Shown: positions 1-7,764 of the stretch, piece by piece | Layout of the letters: each line of letters starts with the position of its first letter | Position numbering within the stretch: position 1 is the first letter of the stretch | Source of the DNA: Bacillus methanolicus MGA3 | Lineage (GTDB): Bacteria > Bacillota > Bacilli > Bacillales > Cytobacillaceae | Assembly: GCF_000724485.1 (NCBI RefSeq) | Contig: NZ_CP007740.1 | Location: 1-64,000, forward strand | Reading direction: 5' to 3' | DNA: 64,000 nucleotides | Notes under the pieces: model-generated | Database searches by the model: none | Told to the model about the DNA's origin: nothing | What the model saw: the letters and a program-made list of their open reading frames with translations, nothing else | Made by a program: the position numbers and the translations under genes

Positions 1-1452
1 ATGGAAGCACTGAAAATCATTGATGAAAGAGTAGATTATACTCCAATGGATATTGTTCGTTTTATGATACATGGAGCTTTGTTTGAAGGGGATCCTTCGC
101 ATTGGAGTATTGAAGAACGGAAAAGAGAAAAAGGACGGGAAAAGGCACGTGAAGTTGGGGTAGTCCATGTTACATATAGTAAGGAGCATCTGATGAACGG
201 CCAATCGATCGTTGTTAGTAGTTTTTGGACGCTTGAGCGTCAGATGGATCGCTTCAGCCATTGGACACCACAAGTTTATATGTGGGGTAAACGTAACAAT
301 GCCGGCCGGAATATAGAGAATTTACGCTTTATTACTTGTATCGGCGTTGAAATTGATAAAAAGATTAGTATACAAGAAATCCATTATGCGGCTGCTATGG
401 TCGGTTTACCTTCTCCTAACTTGATTCTATCAACACCTCGCGGCATGCAATGGTTTTATGTTTTATCATCGCCGTTTGTTGGAAGTCATAAAGCACGTCG
501 AGCCGGAAAATTTGTTGCTGAAGAGGTAAAACAAGCTTTTGTTAACGCTGTAGGAGCAGATGCTGGTGCGAATCCTTTAGGTTATTTTCGTTTTCCAACA
601 GAAGACACCATTGAATTTTTCCATGCTAAGCCGGTGAACACAGAATGGTTACTCACTTGGGCGAAAGATCGTTCCCGACAAGCCAAAAGACCAGCTGCAG
701 TAAAAGGGAAACATCAAAGCCAAATTATTGGACAAGCTGGTATTATGGATGATCCAGCGATTCAAGCCATTATTCAAAACGTGATGATTAAAGGTTCAAA
801 AGGTGTATTAGGGCGTAATAACGCGATTTTTACGCTTTCTTTAGCCATGAAATATGAGGGTAAAACAGAAGAAGAAATCTATAATCAGATGGATGAATGG
901 AATTCACAACTGAAGCATCCCATTTCGGATCGGGAGGTCCGAGCGATTATTAAAAGTGCCATGAAATCTGACTATAAAGCTCCAGGTAAGGCCTATGTTG
1001 AGGAATTGGCCGGTGTGAAAATGGAATACAGATTTTGTATTCGTACACCTAAAAAACCGCGTGAGGAGCGAAAGAGAAGTCATTTATATGAGCGTGAACA
1101 AGATATTATCGAATATCTTGAAGTACATTGCACGGCCAATGAACCTTATATACAAGGTTCCATCCGTGAGTTAGCAAAGCTTTTTGGGATGGCCAAACAA
1201 ACTTTTCAAGCTGTTCTTAAACGGTCTAAAAAGATTATCAAAAAAACATTTGGCCGTGGTAAGAATGCTAAAACTTATATTACTTGTCGTAACATCCTGG
1301 TAAAAAGCCATAAAGCCATGATGAAAGCTTTTGTTTCAAACAAAGAAATAGGTGTCGCAGAAACGTCTCAATTTAGTGAGAACCCCGTTGTTCTGTTTTC
1401 CAAAAGAACAGTTCAAAATCGAAAGGATGACACCTTCGAACCCGATGGATAA
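1..1452 (+). CDS. Plasmid replication protein, primase-like (PriCT-1 domain)
   Basis: A 483-residue protein whose first codon is the first base of the window, so an upstream extension cannot be excluded. Residues about 112-118 read GVEIDKK, like the acidic strand of archaeo-eukaryotic primase folds, and residues about 270-330 (from RNNAIFTLSLA) match the PriCT-1 helical domain found after primase domains in plasmid and phage replication proteins. The C-terminal 100 residues look like a winged helix (RELAKLFGMAKQTFQAVLK), a likely DNA-binding part. I infer an initiator/primase for plasmid replication acting at the repeat-rich region just downstream. A Rep family from a specific plasmid is not recognised. 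Confidence 0.7.
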   Translation: MEALKIIDERVDYTPMDIVRFMIHGALFEGDPSHWSIEERKREKGREKAREVGVVHVTYSKEHLMNGQSIVVSSFWTLERQMDRFSHWTPQVYMWGKRNNAGRNIENLRFITCIGVEIDKKISIQEIHYAAAMVGLPSPNLILSTPRGMQWFYVLSSPFVGSHKARRAGKFVAEEVKQAFVNAVGADAGANPLGYFRFPTEDTIEFFHAKPVNTEWLLTWAKDRSRQAKRPAAVKGKHQSQIIGQAGIMDDPAIQAIIQNVMIKGSKGVLGRNNAIFTLSLAMKYEGKTEEEIYNQMDEWNSQLKHPISDREVRAIIKSAMKSDYKAPGKAYVEELAGVKMEYRFCIRTPKKPREERKRSHLYEREQDIIEYLEVHCTANEPYIQGSIRELAKLFGMAKQTFQAVLKRSKKIIKKTFGRGKNAKTYITCRNILVKSHKAMMKAFVSNKEIGVAETSQFSENPVVLFSKRTVQNRKDDTFEPDG

Positions 1453-1757
1453 AAATGGATTTAATGACAAATTTTAATGTGCCGTACAAGTACTATATTA
1501 CCTATCGGTAGTAGATTGTGGTTTTGTTATTTTACTAGTTTTTGTTGGAATAATAGATTTACATAAAAGAGGTTAATGATTTTGAAGTTATAGATTAGGT
1601 GGCGGATGAAAATCCCTTTTTTTTGGAAAATGATTTGGTTGAAATATGTTAGTTAATTTTGAGGAATATTTAGTATTTTTTAGCAAAAGCAGTCCTTAAT
1701 TACTAATGTTCTAATGCGAATATATGTTTTTATATTTCAAAAATCGGGTAATAAGTA

Positions 1758-1843
1758 TCTTGTATAAGATTTCCATTATGGTATTATTTAGTAAAATTGA
1801 AGTAAAATAGGTGTAAAATTGATGTAAAAATGATGTATTCACC
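1758..1843 (+). repeat. Left copy of inverted repeat flanking the transfer operon
   Basis: TCTTGTATAAGATTTCCA (1758-1775) and AGGTGTAAAATTGATGTA plus TGATGTATTCACCA (1810-1843) recur in reverse complement at 14731-14802. The left copy carries an extra partial duplication (GATGTAAAAATGATGTA), giving iteron-like GTAAAAT repeats. A third block, GGTGGCGG...AATCC at 1599-1616, also recurs inverted at 14811-14828. Confidence 0.85.
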
Positions 1844-2003
1844 ATCTTTACAATTAATTTACGGTTTGGGTGCTTGGAATGGAGGCCGGTCCTGGCAAAT
1901 GGTCACGGAACTCCATACTTCTGTTCCGTGACCATTTGCCAGGACCTTAGATATATAATCTACTTACCAGATTTAATTGAAATGTTGTAAAGTTGGTGAA
2001 TAC
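1835..2003. repeat. 17-bp inverted arms enclosing the palindrome
   Basis: GTATTCACCATCTTTAC at 1835-1851 pairs with GTAAAGTTGGTGAATAC at 1987-2003 (16 of 17 positions). The arms enclose the 24-bp perfect palindrome and end exactly where the cytosine-free tract begins. Confidence 0.8.
1888..1946. repeat. Perfect 24-bp palindrome with 11-nt loop
   Basis: The left arm 1888-1911 (GGTCCTGGCAAATGGTCACG...) is the exact reverse complement of the right arm 1923-1946; the loop is 1912-1922. No T-run follows, so it is not an ordinary terminator. Its place between rep and the transfer genes suggests a single-strand origin, oriT stem or replication-control hairpin. Confidence 0.9.
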
Positions 2004-2254
2004 TGAGTGATTGAGGGAGAGTTAGAATGTTAGAGAGTAAGTAAGTAAGTAAGTGAGTGTAGGTAAGTAAGAGAGAGGGAGTAAGTGAAAAAGGTAAGTG
2101 GAGAAGAAAGAAAAAAGTGTAAGAAAGTTTTAGTGTAGATGAATGAAAAAAGAGAGTGATTAGTGAAGTAGTTTAAGAGGTTTGAGAAAGAAAAAGTGAG
2201 TTTGTGTAATTAAGAATGTGGTTTTTTAAATTGAGAATGGAAGGAGGGAGGAGA
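2004..2254 (+). promoter_or_regulatory. Cytosine-free leader of the transfer operon
   Basis: From 2004 to 2254 the + strand has no C at all (251 consecutive bases), with GTAA tandem runs near 2036-2053 and purine-rich stretches. It lies directly before the coupling-ATPase start and its ribosome site. As RNA it would have no C to pair with its G residues and no C-rich Rho loading sites. An antitermination or unstructured-leader role is inferred. Confidence 0.75.
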
Positions 2255-2257
2255 CGT

Positions 2258-4759
2258 TTGAGATATCATTTGTTGCCGTTTTTGATTTCGAAAGAGGGAA
2301 AAGTGTATGAACTGAAAACAACGATGGATGCCAAGATTTTGTATTTCAAGGATGAAACAGCATGGGTGACAATGTTGAGTTTTTTGCAGCGACCATGGTA
2401 TAGACGGTTAATTAAGCAAGATTGGATTAGCTGGGAGATTGTAGCTGACAAAGATGAGATTCGCTATTTTGTTTGGGTTCCCAATGAACATGTGGGAAGA
2501 GCGTTTAAGAGTAAATATTATGCAGAACATCCTGAAGTAGAAATTGTGGAAGTGGAGGATCGTAACATCGATTTTTCTCGTCCTCATGCTGGTACTAAGC
2601 TATTTACTGAAAGTCATTGGACAGTTCCGATTAAGACTTATCATAATGAGGTTGTTGATACGCAATCGGAATTGATTGAGTTTCTTGATAGTTTGGAGGA
2701 TGGGCAAGAAATTCATATGCAGTTTCTTGTTCAGCCTGCTTACGGAACAGAGAAGGATTTCAGAGGGATTGTTCGTCAGTTTCATAAACAGGGGATAGCT
2801 GATGAATCGCTTGAGAAGGATAATGAGCTTTATTTGTCAGCGATAGAGGGGAAATCAACAAGGATTCTTTCTAGGATGGGGATCAAGGTTGTTGCGTTTG
2901 GAAGGAATAAGCGGGATGCTAAAGCTTTGATTAAGAGCGCTAAAGGCTCAATCGGAACGTTTTCTAGTGGGCGATTGAATCAGTTACGAGGGCGTGAATG
3001 GTGGTGGTTCAGAACGATTCGTCCATTGTTCCGGTGGGAGTTTAAGAATCGAATTTACCCAATGGAACGTATGAAAAAGAGGGTTATTCTTGGTACAGAG
3101 GAAATGGCAGCAATTATGCGCCTTCCAAGTGAGAAGGTTCAGAACAATAAGCTCAATCGTTTGAAAATGCGTTTTACACCATTACCGAAAGAGCTGAAGC
3201 ATGCAAAGTTTGATCCGAATTTGACGATTTCTCTTGGTGTTCATAGCTATCATGGTCAAAAAACAGATGTGATGTTCGACCTTGCGACACTTCGCTATCA
3301 CGCAGCTTTTATTGGAATGTCAGGGATGGGGAAATCAACTGCGATGTATAACTTGGTGGAGGATTTAATCAAGTTGGACGGTGCTGGAACATCGATTGGT
3401 GGAACGGTTATTGATCCGCATGGTGATTTATGCCAGGATATAGCGGCAAGGATTCCATCTGAAAAGCAGCATCTTGTTCGATATATCAAGTTTTCAGAGG
3501 GGAACATTCCTTTCAACGTTTACGATGTGGATTTTGCATTGACCGAGGATAAGATTGCTCAAACAGTAGCGGACGTGCTGAAGCGGACATGGAAAGATTT
3601 TTGGGGTCCGAACATTGATGACAATTTTTTAAATGGAGGAATCGCTTTACAGCGTGTTGGTGAAGCGAGCTTGCCGAACTTGCAGAGGCTTTTAAGTGAT
3701 TTTGAATATCGTGAAAATGTGTTGGAGCGTTTAAATCGGTCTGATCCTATCGAAAATGATTTGTATTTGTATTTCGCTAATTTGCAGAGTCTTCAAGATC
3801 GAGAGTTGCAGCAGAAAACAAACTCCACGCTCAATAAATTGCGAAAGATTACGCTATCTGGTGTGATGGGGAAAATGCTTCGAGCAAAAACGAACGGATT
3901 GCGTTTTCGTGAAAGTATGGATCAGGGGCGCATTAACTTATTAGATTTATCGGAGCTTACCAGCGATGAAAAGAAGCTCATCGGTTCCATGTGTTTAACT
4001 TTTGCGGAGCTTGCTGGTAAAAGTCGAGCTGATACACCAGCAGCGGAACGTCACAAGTTGCCTTATCACTTTGTAATGGTAGATGAAGCGCCAACGCTTA
4101 TGGAGCATAGTACTGATGCGATTGAATCATTTGCATCCGAGCTGAGGAAATACAAGACTTCAATTATTCTCGGTATGCAGGGATTAAAAGGGCAAGTGCC
4201 TTCAGAGGTTTCAGATGCTATTTTCCGAAACTTCGGAACCTTTATTTCGTTGCGTTTAGGGAATCCTGATGATGCGCAAGTCGTCAATAAATCGATGCCT
4301 TCCGAAATTTTGACGGATCGTGACTATTTGAATATTGAACCGTATCACGGATACATACGAATGCAAGTTGGAAATGAGCGGACACGTCCTTTCCTGCTGC
4401 GCATGAAAGCACCGGGCCCAGCTCTATATAAAGATGCGATTCCAGCAATCAAGCAACGAACCATTGATGAAGCGATGGAATACGAAAAGAAATTCCTTGC
4501 AACTGAAGCTGTTGTTGAAGATCGACAAGAGGAAGAAGAAGTTCAGGATTACGATTCTTATTTAGTGTTGAATGAGGAAGTGGCACAAGACAAGGATTCG
4601 ATTGATCTGTTAATTGATATTGAAGGCGAACAGACGCTGCATGAAGCTGAATATTTAGATTCTAAAGAATCTTCAAGTAAGCAGGAAAAAAATCAGAAAG
4701 AGAGGAGTTCTGATGAAAAAAAGAAAGAACATATTAGCGTTGATGATTTATTGGTGTAG
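2258..4759 (+). CDS. VirD4/TraG-type conjugative coupling ATPase
   Basis: Membrane-linked P-loop ATPase expected to bring the relaxase-DNA complex to the secretion channel. Counting from TTG 2258, the Walker A motif GMSGMGKST lies near residues 353-361, followed by VIDPHGDL, and the Walker B segment VMVDEAP lies near residues 606-612. The last 120 residues are acidic and low in complexity. The start is chosen at TTG 2258 because GGAGGGAGGAG lies 4-10 bases before it. In-frame ATGs at 2216 and 2237 have no such site. First gene of the transfer operon; 11 bases before the next gene. It could also be called a HerA/FtsK-like transfer ATPase. Confidence 0.85.
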   Translation: MRYHLLPFLISKEGKVYELKTTMDAKILYFKDETAWVTMLSFLQRPWYRRLIKQDWISWEIVADKDEIRYFVWVPNEHVGRAFKSKYYAEHPEVEIVEVEDRNIDFSRPHAGTKLFTESHWTVPIKTYHNEVVDTQSELIEFLDSLEDGQEIHMQFLVQPAYGTEKDFRGIVRQFHKQGIADESLEKDNELYLSAIEGKSTRILSRMGIKVVAFGRNKRDAKALIKSAKGSIGTFSSGRLNQLRGREWWWFRTIRPLFRWEFKNRIYPMERMKKRVILGTEEMAAIMRLPSEKVQNNKLNRLKMRFTPLPKELKHAKFDPNLTISLGVHSYHGQKTDVMFDLATLRYHAAFIGMSGMGKSTAMYNLVEDLIKLDGAGTSIGGTVIDPHGDLCQDIAARIPSEKQHLVRYIKFSEGNIPFNVYDVDFALTEDKIAQTVADVLKRTWKDFWGPNIDDNFLNGGIALQRVGEASLPNLQRLLSDFEYRENVLERLNRSDPIENDLYLYFANLQSLQDRELQQKTNSTLNKLRKITLSGVMGKMLRAKTNGLRFRESMDQGRINLLDLSELTSDEKKLIGSMCLTFAELAGKSRADTPAAERHKLPYHFVMVDEAPTLMEHSTDAIESFASELRKYKTSIILGMQGLKGQVPSEVSDAIFRNFGTFISLRLGNPDDAQVVNKSMPSEILTDRDYLNIEPYHGYIRMQVGNERTRPFLLRMKAPGPALYKDAIPAIKQRTIDEAMEYEKKFLATEAVVEDRQEEEEVQDYDSYLVLNEEVAQDKDSIDLLIDIEGEQTLHEAEYLDSKESSSKQEKNQKERSSDEKKKEHISVDDLLV

Positions 4760-4770
4760 GGGGTTTTTGG

Positions 4771-5661
4771 ATGCCAAAGCGCATAGGAGAGATCGAAGAA
4801 AAATTATTTGTCACGTTACATGATCTTGTGTTTGTTGATGTGGAGTACCTTGAAAAATATATCTTTGTTCACTCGGACGGAAAGCCATATACAAAAGGCG
4901 GGATTTCTCGTCAGATGAGAGCGCTGGAGGAAGAGGGTTATATAAAATCTTTTCCAGTTGCAAAAGCAAATGTAACAGGTCGCGATCGCTTAGTTTACAC
5001 GCTAGATACAAAGGGCGTTCAGGAAGTAAAAGAGATTTTAGGTGATGCTGATTGGGATTCAAGATGGACACAGCGCACACCTACGTATGTATTTCATTCA
5101 TTACGGATGTCACATATTCAGGGAGTGTTTGCTCATCAAAAAGATGAATTGTTTATCTTTAAGGAATTCTTTTCAGAGCGCCGTGCTTTTCGTAATTACG
5201 GTGAAGTGACAAAGGATAAGCAAGGGAAAGATCGTCAACCCTATGATACTGTGATTCGTCCTGATGGGGCATTCGTGTTAGAAAGAATGGTCAACGGTCA
5301 AAAAGCTCAATTCCTCTATTTTGTCGAGTTGGAACGCAGCCGACAACGGATTGAGGTCACATTAAATAAGATTCGCCGTTATAACGAGTATGTTCGGAAA
5401 AGAGCTTTTGAGAATGATGTGATTTTTGGTGATGCTATTAAGATTGTTCGTGTTTTGTTTGTGTCGAATAATGATACGGAACGCAATCAGCTGATGGAAA
5501 ATGCTAAAAAAGCTGATTCGCGGGAAATTGAGAAGATTGGTGGAGCTTTGTTGTTCTCTACTTATGATGACGTAATCGCTGATCCATACGGGGCCATATG
5601 GAAAGCAGCCAATTCAACGGATCCAAACAAACTTTATAGCTTATATCAACGTATTGAGTAG
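4771..5661 (+). CDS. Replication-relaxation family protein (putative relaxase or partner)
   Basis: This 296-residue protein matches the Replic_Relax family found beside coupling proteins on Gram-positive plasmids. An N-terminal winged helix (about residues 10-85, YTKGGISRQMRALEEEGYI) is followed by an alpha/beta part with RPDGAFVLER and YFVELERSRQRIEVTLNKI, reminiscent of a nuclease core. I see no HUH histidine cluster and no other relaxase gene in the window, so this is the best candidate for the missing oriT-processing function. That assignment is inference. ATG at 4771 follows GGGGGTTTTTGG. Confidence 0.75.
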   Translation: MPKRIGEIEEKLFVTLHDLVFVDVEYLEKYIFVHSDGKPYTKGGISRQMRALEEEGYIKSFPVAKANVTGRDRLVYTLDTKGVQEVKEILGDADWDSRWTQRTPTYVFHSLRMSHIQGVFAHQKDELFIFKEFFSERRAFRNYGEVTKDKQGKDRQPYDTVIRPDGAFVLERMVNGQKAQFLYFVELERSRQRIEVTLNKIRRYNEYVRKRAFENDVIFGDAIKIVRVLFVSNNDTERNQLMENAKKADSREIEKIGGALLFSTYDDVIADPYGAIWKAANSTDPNKLYSLYQRIE

Positions 5662-5689
5662 TGATCAATTTTTGAAGGGGGGTGATGGT

Positions 5690-6025
5690 TTGGGTTACAA
5701 AGTTAAACGCCGTTCGATATCAACCGACAACACCATCAAGGAAATGCTGGTAAGCTTTTTCAAGCGGCTACTTGCTTTTCTCATTATTCTTGCATTCATA
5801 GCAGTTGCTGGCTACTTCTTATTCCAGTTCGCATATAGTGAGTTTCCACCGTTTGCAGAAGCAGCCGATGATGTTATGGGGTGGTTGAAAGGCTTCTATA
5901 ATGAACATGGAGTATGGGCAACGATTGGATTGATTGTGTTTGTTTGTATCGTGGTTTGGGCGTTCGGTGAAGAAGCCAAGCGGAAAGATCGCCGAAAAGA
6001 AGCGATAAAGGAAATGATGAAATAA
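5690..6025 (+). CDS. Small two-TM transfer-operon membrane protein
   Basis: About 111 residues from TTG 5690, chosen because GAAGGGGGG lies just upstream (5674-5682); an in-frame TTG at 5654 overlaps the previous gene and lacks a site. The protein has a basic N-terminus and two hydrophobic segments (LAFLIILAFIAVAGYFLFQF and IGLIVFVCIVVWAF) and ends in a basic tail (KRKDRRKEAIKEMMK). No family is recognised. Its place between the replication-relaxation gene and the TcpC-like gene suggests a structural or regulatory subunit of the channel. Confidence 0.7.
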   Translation: MGYKVKRRSISTDNTIKEMLVSFFKRLLAFLIILAFIAVAGYFLFQFAYSEFPPFAEAADDVMGWLKGFYNEHGVWATIGLIVFVCIVVWAFGEEAKRKDRRKEAIKEMMK

Positions 6026-6036
6026 GGAGAGGAAAC

Positions 6037-7014
6037 ATGAAGAAACGTGAATATCCGAAAACGGTGTTCAGGAAGAAAATTATAAAAGGTATTTTTTGGA
6101 CCGGATTTTTTTCGGTGTTGTTTCTGTCAGTCGTTGCAATCGTTCGTGTAGGAAATGCCGGTACTAGTCAGGCAGAAGCAGAGCCGATGCATGAAGAAGT
6201 AAAAAAAGAAGAGAACTTAGCCGTAAGTGAAGGGGCGCAATCTTTTGCTCAAAATTTTGCTACTCAGTATTTTAATTGGCAAAATACCGATGCGGGAAAG
6301 AAAGATCGTGTTAAGCGATTGAAACTCTATTTAGCAACCGGTCTTGATGAACAAGCTGGTCTAGGATTTGAAGGCATGCAATGGAATAGCAGCTTATCAA
6401 AATCGCAAGTTTGGAATGTTGAAGAAACAGGGAAAGACACAGCGCTTATCACGCTTAGAGTGCAGCATATGCTTAAGAAAATAACACATCCTGATCCAAA
6501 GGTAGTAAAAGATGCTAAAAAGGCAAAAAAAGAGCCACCGAAAGCAAAGGAAGAAACCATTGGTCCATTTGAAAAATATTTCGTTGTTCCAGTTAAAACT
6601 GATGGACAATCATTTGTGGTCTATGAGATTCCGTATTTCATTGCAGCTCCTAAAAAACCGGAAATTGTAGTCAATACAACAGTGGACCAAACGGATAAAG
6701 TAAACGATTTAGTTCTCCAACAAGAAGTACTATCATTCCTCCATACATTCCTCAAAGTCTATACAACAGGAACCCAAGAAGAACTATCCTATTACACCCA
6801 AGACAATCTTCTCCCATCTATGAGTGGCATTATGACTTTCCAAGAAATAAAAAATCTCCTCATTAAGAAGGGGGATCATCAAAATACCTATCAGATTTTT
6901 ATAACAGCTGTTTTTCAAGAGAATCAGTCGAAAGCTCAAGTTGTTTATCCCTATAAACTAACAATTGTAAAAAAAGAAGGTCGTTGGTTTGTTAAGGAAA
7001 TGAAAAATCAATAA
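6037..7014 (+). CDS. TcpC/ConB-type conjugal transfer protein (VirB8-like)
   Basis: 325 residues: cytoplasmic N-terminus, one membrane span (about 20-42), a linker rich in K and E, then an NTF2-like region ending in a second NTF2-like domain (EVLSFLHTFLKVYTTGTQEELSYYTQDN). This is the layout of TcpC of pCW3 and ConB of ICEBs1, bitopic scaffold proteins that recruit other transfer subunits. The ribosome site AAGGAGAGG at 6024-6032 fits ATG 6037. About 95 bases follow before the next gene, with an AT-rich spacer. Confidence 0.85.
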   Translation: MKKREYPKTVFRKKIIKGIFWTGFFSVLFLSVVAIVRVGNAGTSQAEAEPMHEEVKKEENLAVSEGAQSFAQNFATQYFNWQNTDAGKKDRVKRLKLYLATGLDEQAGLGFEGMQWNSSLSKSQVWNVEETGKDTALITLRVQHMLKKITHPDPKVVKDAKKAKKEPPKAKEETIGPFEKYFVVPVKTDGQSFVVYEIPYFIAAPKKPEIVVNTTVDQTDKVNDLVLQQEVLSFLHTFLKVYTTGTQEELSYYTQDNLLPSMSGIMTFQEIKNLLIKKGDHQNTYQIFITAVFQENQSKAQVVYPYKLTIVKKEGRWFVKEMKNQ

Positions 7015-7109
7015 TTTTTTAAGGTTGTCTGAATGTTTGTTTTGAGATTATTAAGTTTTCACATACGTTTTTCGTTCACATTAAAAAATTTTTAGGAGGT
7101 TACTAGATT

Positions 7110-7331
7110 ATGAATTTTGGAGAAAATATTCAAAACTGGTTCAGCACACAGATTGGCGCTTTGTTTATGGTTATCATCGGAGCCGTTGCAATTTACTTTT
7201 TGATAAAACGAGAGTTTTCAAGATTCGTAGGTTTTGCGATTTTTTCGATGATTGTTGGGGTATTCGTGTTTACGCCTGATAGCGTTAAAAATTTAGGTAC
7301 TAAATTATGGCAAACCGTTTTTGGAGGGTAA
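7110..7331 (+). CDS. TcpD-like small membrane protein
   Basis: 73 residues with an amphipathic N-terminus and two membrane spans (IGALFMVIIGAVAIYFLI and FVGFAIFSMIVGVFVF). Size, topology and place between TcpC- and TcpE-like genes match TcpD/ConC-type subunits. TTTTTAGGAGGT precedes ATG 7110. Sequence alone would not identify it; the call rests on gene order. Confidence 0.7.
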   Translation: MNFGENIQNWFSTQIGALFMVIIGAVAIYFLIKREFSRFVGFAIFSMIVGVFVFTPDSVKNLGTKLWQTVFGG

Positions 7332-7335
7332 TTTA

Positions 7336-7764
7336 TTGAAGCCTAAAATTTTACGAACCTATAACAGTGTGTGGAAAGTAGAAAAGGTGTTGTATGGTAT
7401 CCAAGATATCCCTCTGCCGATACCTCTCACGTATCGGCAGATTGGATTCTTTGCGGGTGGATTGATTCTAGTGTGGTTCCTGAATAAATTCCCACCTCTA
7501 AGTTTAATCGATTTAGGGTTAATTGAATACGTCTTTTTACCGGGATTAATTGCCTGGTTTTTCACCAAACAATTGTTGGATGGAAAAGCGCCACATCGCT
7601 TTTTTCTTGGTGTGATACGGTATCATTTATCGCCGCATTTGTATAACCGTTATAAGGAAGTTTCGATCACGAAAAAGTCTTATAAATTCGCTAGTCCAGT
7701 TAGTTACCGTCAATTAAGTTATCACGAAAGAGGTGAAGCTGATGAATATCGAATTTCCGATTAA
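7336..7764 (+). CDS. TcpE/ConD-family conjugal transfer membrane protein
   Basis: 142 residues from TTG 7336; TTGGAGGG (7321-7328), which overlaps the end of the previous gene, is its ribosome site. Two hydrophobic segments lie at about 40-85 (IGFFAGGLILVWFL and VFLPGLIAWFF), followed by the family-like HRFFLGVIRYHLSPHLY segment. The TcpE family accompanies VirB4-type ATPases in pCW3, Tn916 and ICEBs1 systems. It overlaps the next gene by 23 bases, implying coupled translation. Confidence 0.85.
   Translation: MKPKILRTYNSVWKVEKVLYGIQDIPLPIPLTYRQIGFFAGGLILVWFLNKFPPLSLIDLGLIEYVFLPGLIAWFFTKQLLDGKAPHRFFLGVIRYHLSPHLYNRYKEVSITKKSYKFASPVSYRQLSYHERGEADEYRISD

Larger units (their letters stand above)
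1453..2257. other. Long non-coding control region between rep and the transfer operon
   Basis: About 800 bases without a gene. It contains, in order, a copy of the GGTGGCGG..AATCC block (1599-1616), the left copy of a long inverted repeat shared with the end of the transfer operon, direct repeats of GTAAAATTGA-type sequence (about 1790-1835), a perfect 24-bp palindrome, a second pair of 17-bp inverted arms, and a 251-nt cytosine-free leader. It is the best candidate in the window for replication origin and/or oriT and for the promoter of the transfer genes. The parts are listed separately. Confidence 0.7.

Noticed and set aside
2216..2257. Upstream ATG starts for the coupling ATPase
   Set aside because: Both ATGs lack a ribosome site and the first lies in the cytosine-free leader; TTG 2258 has a strong site.
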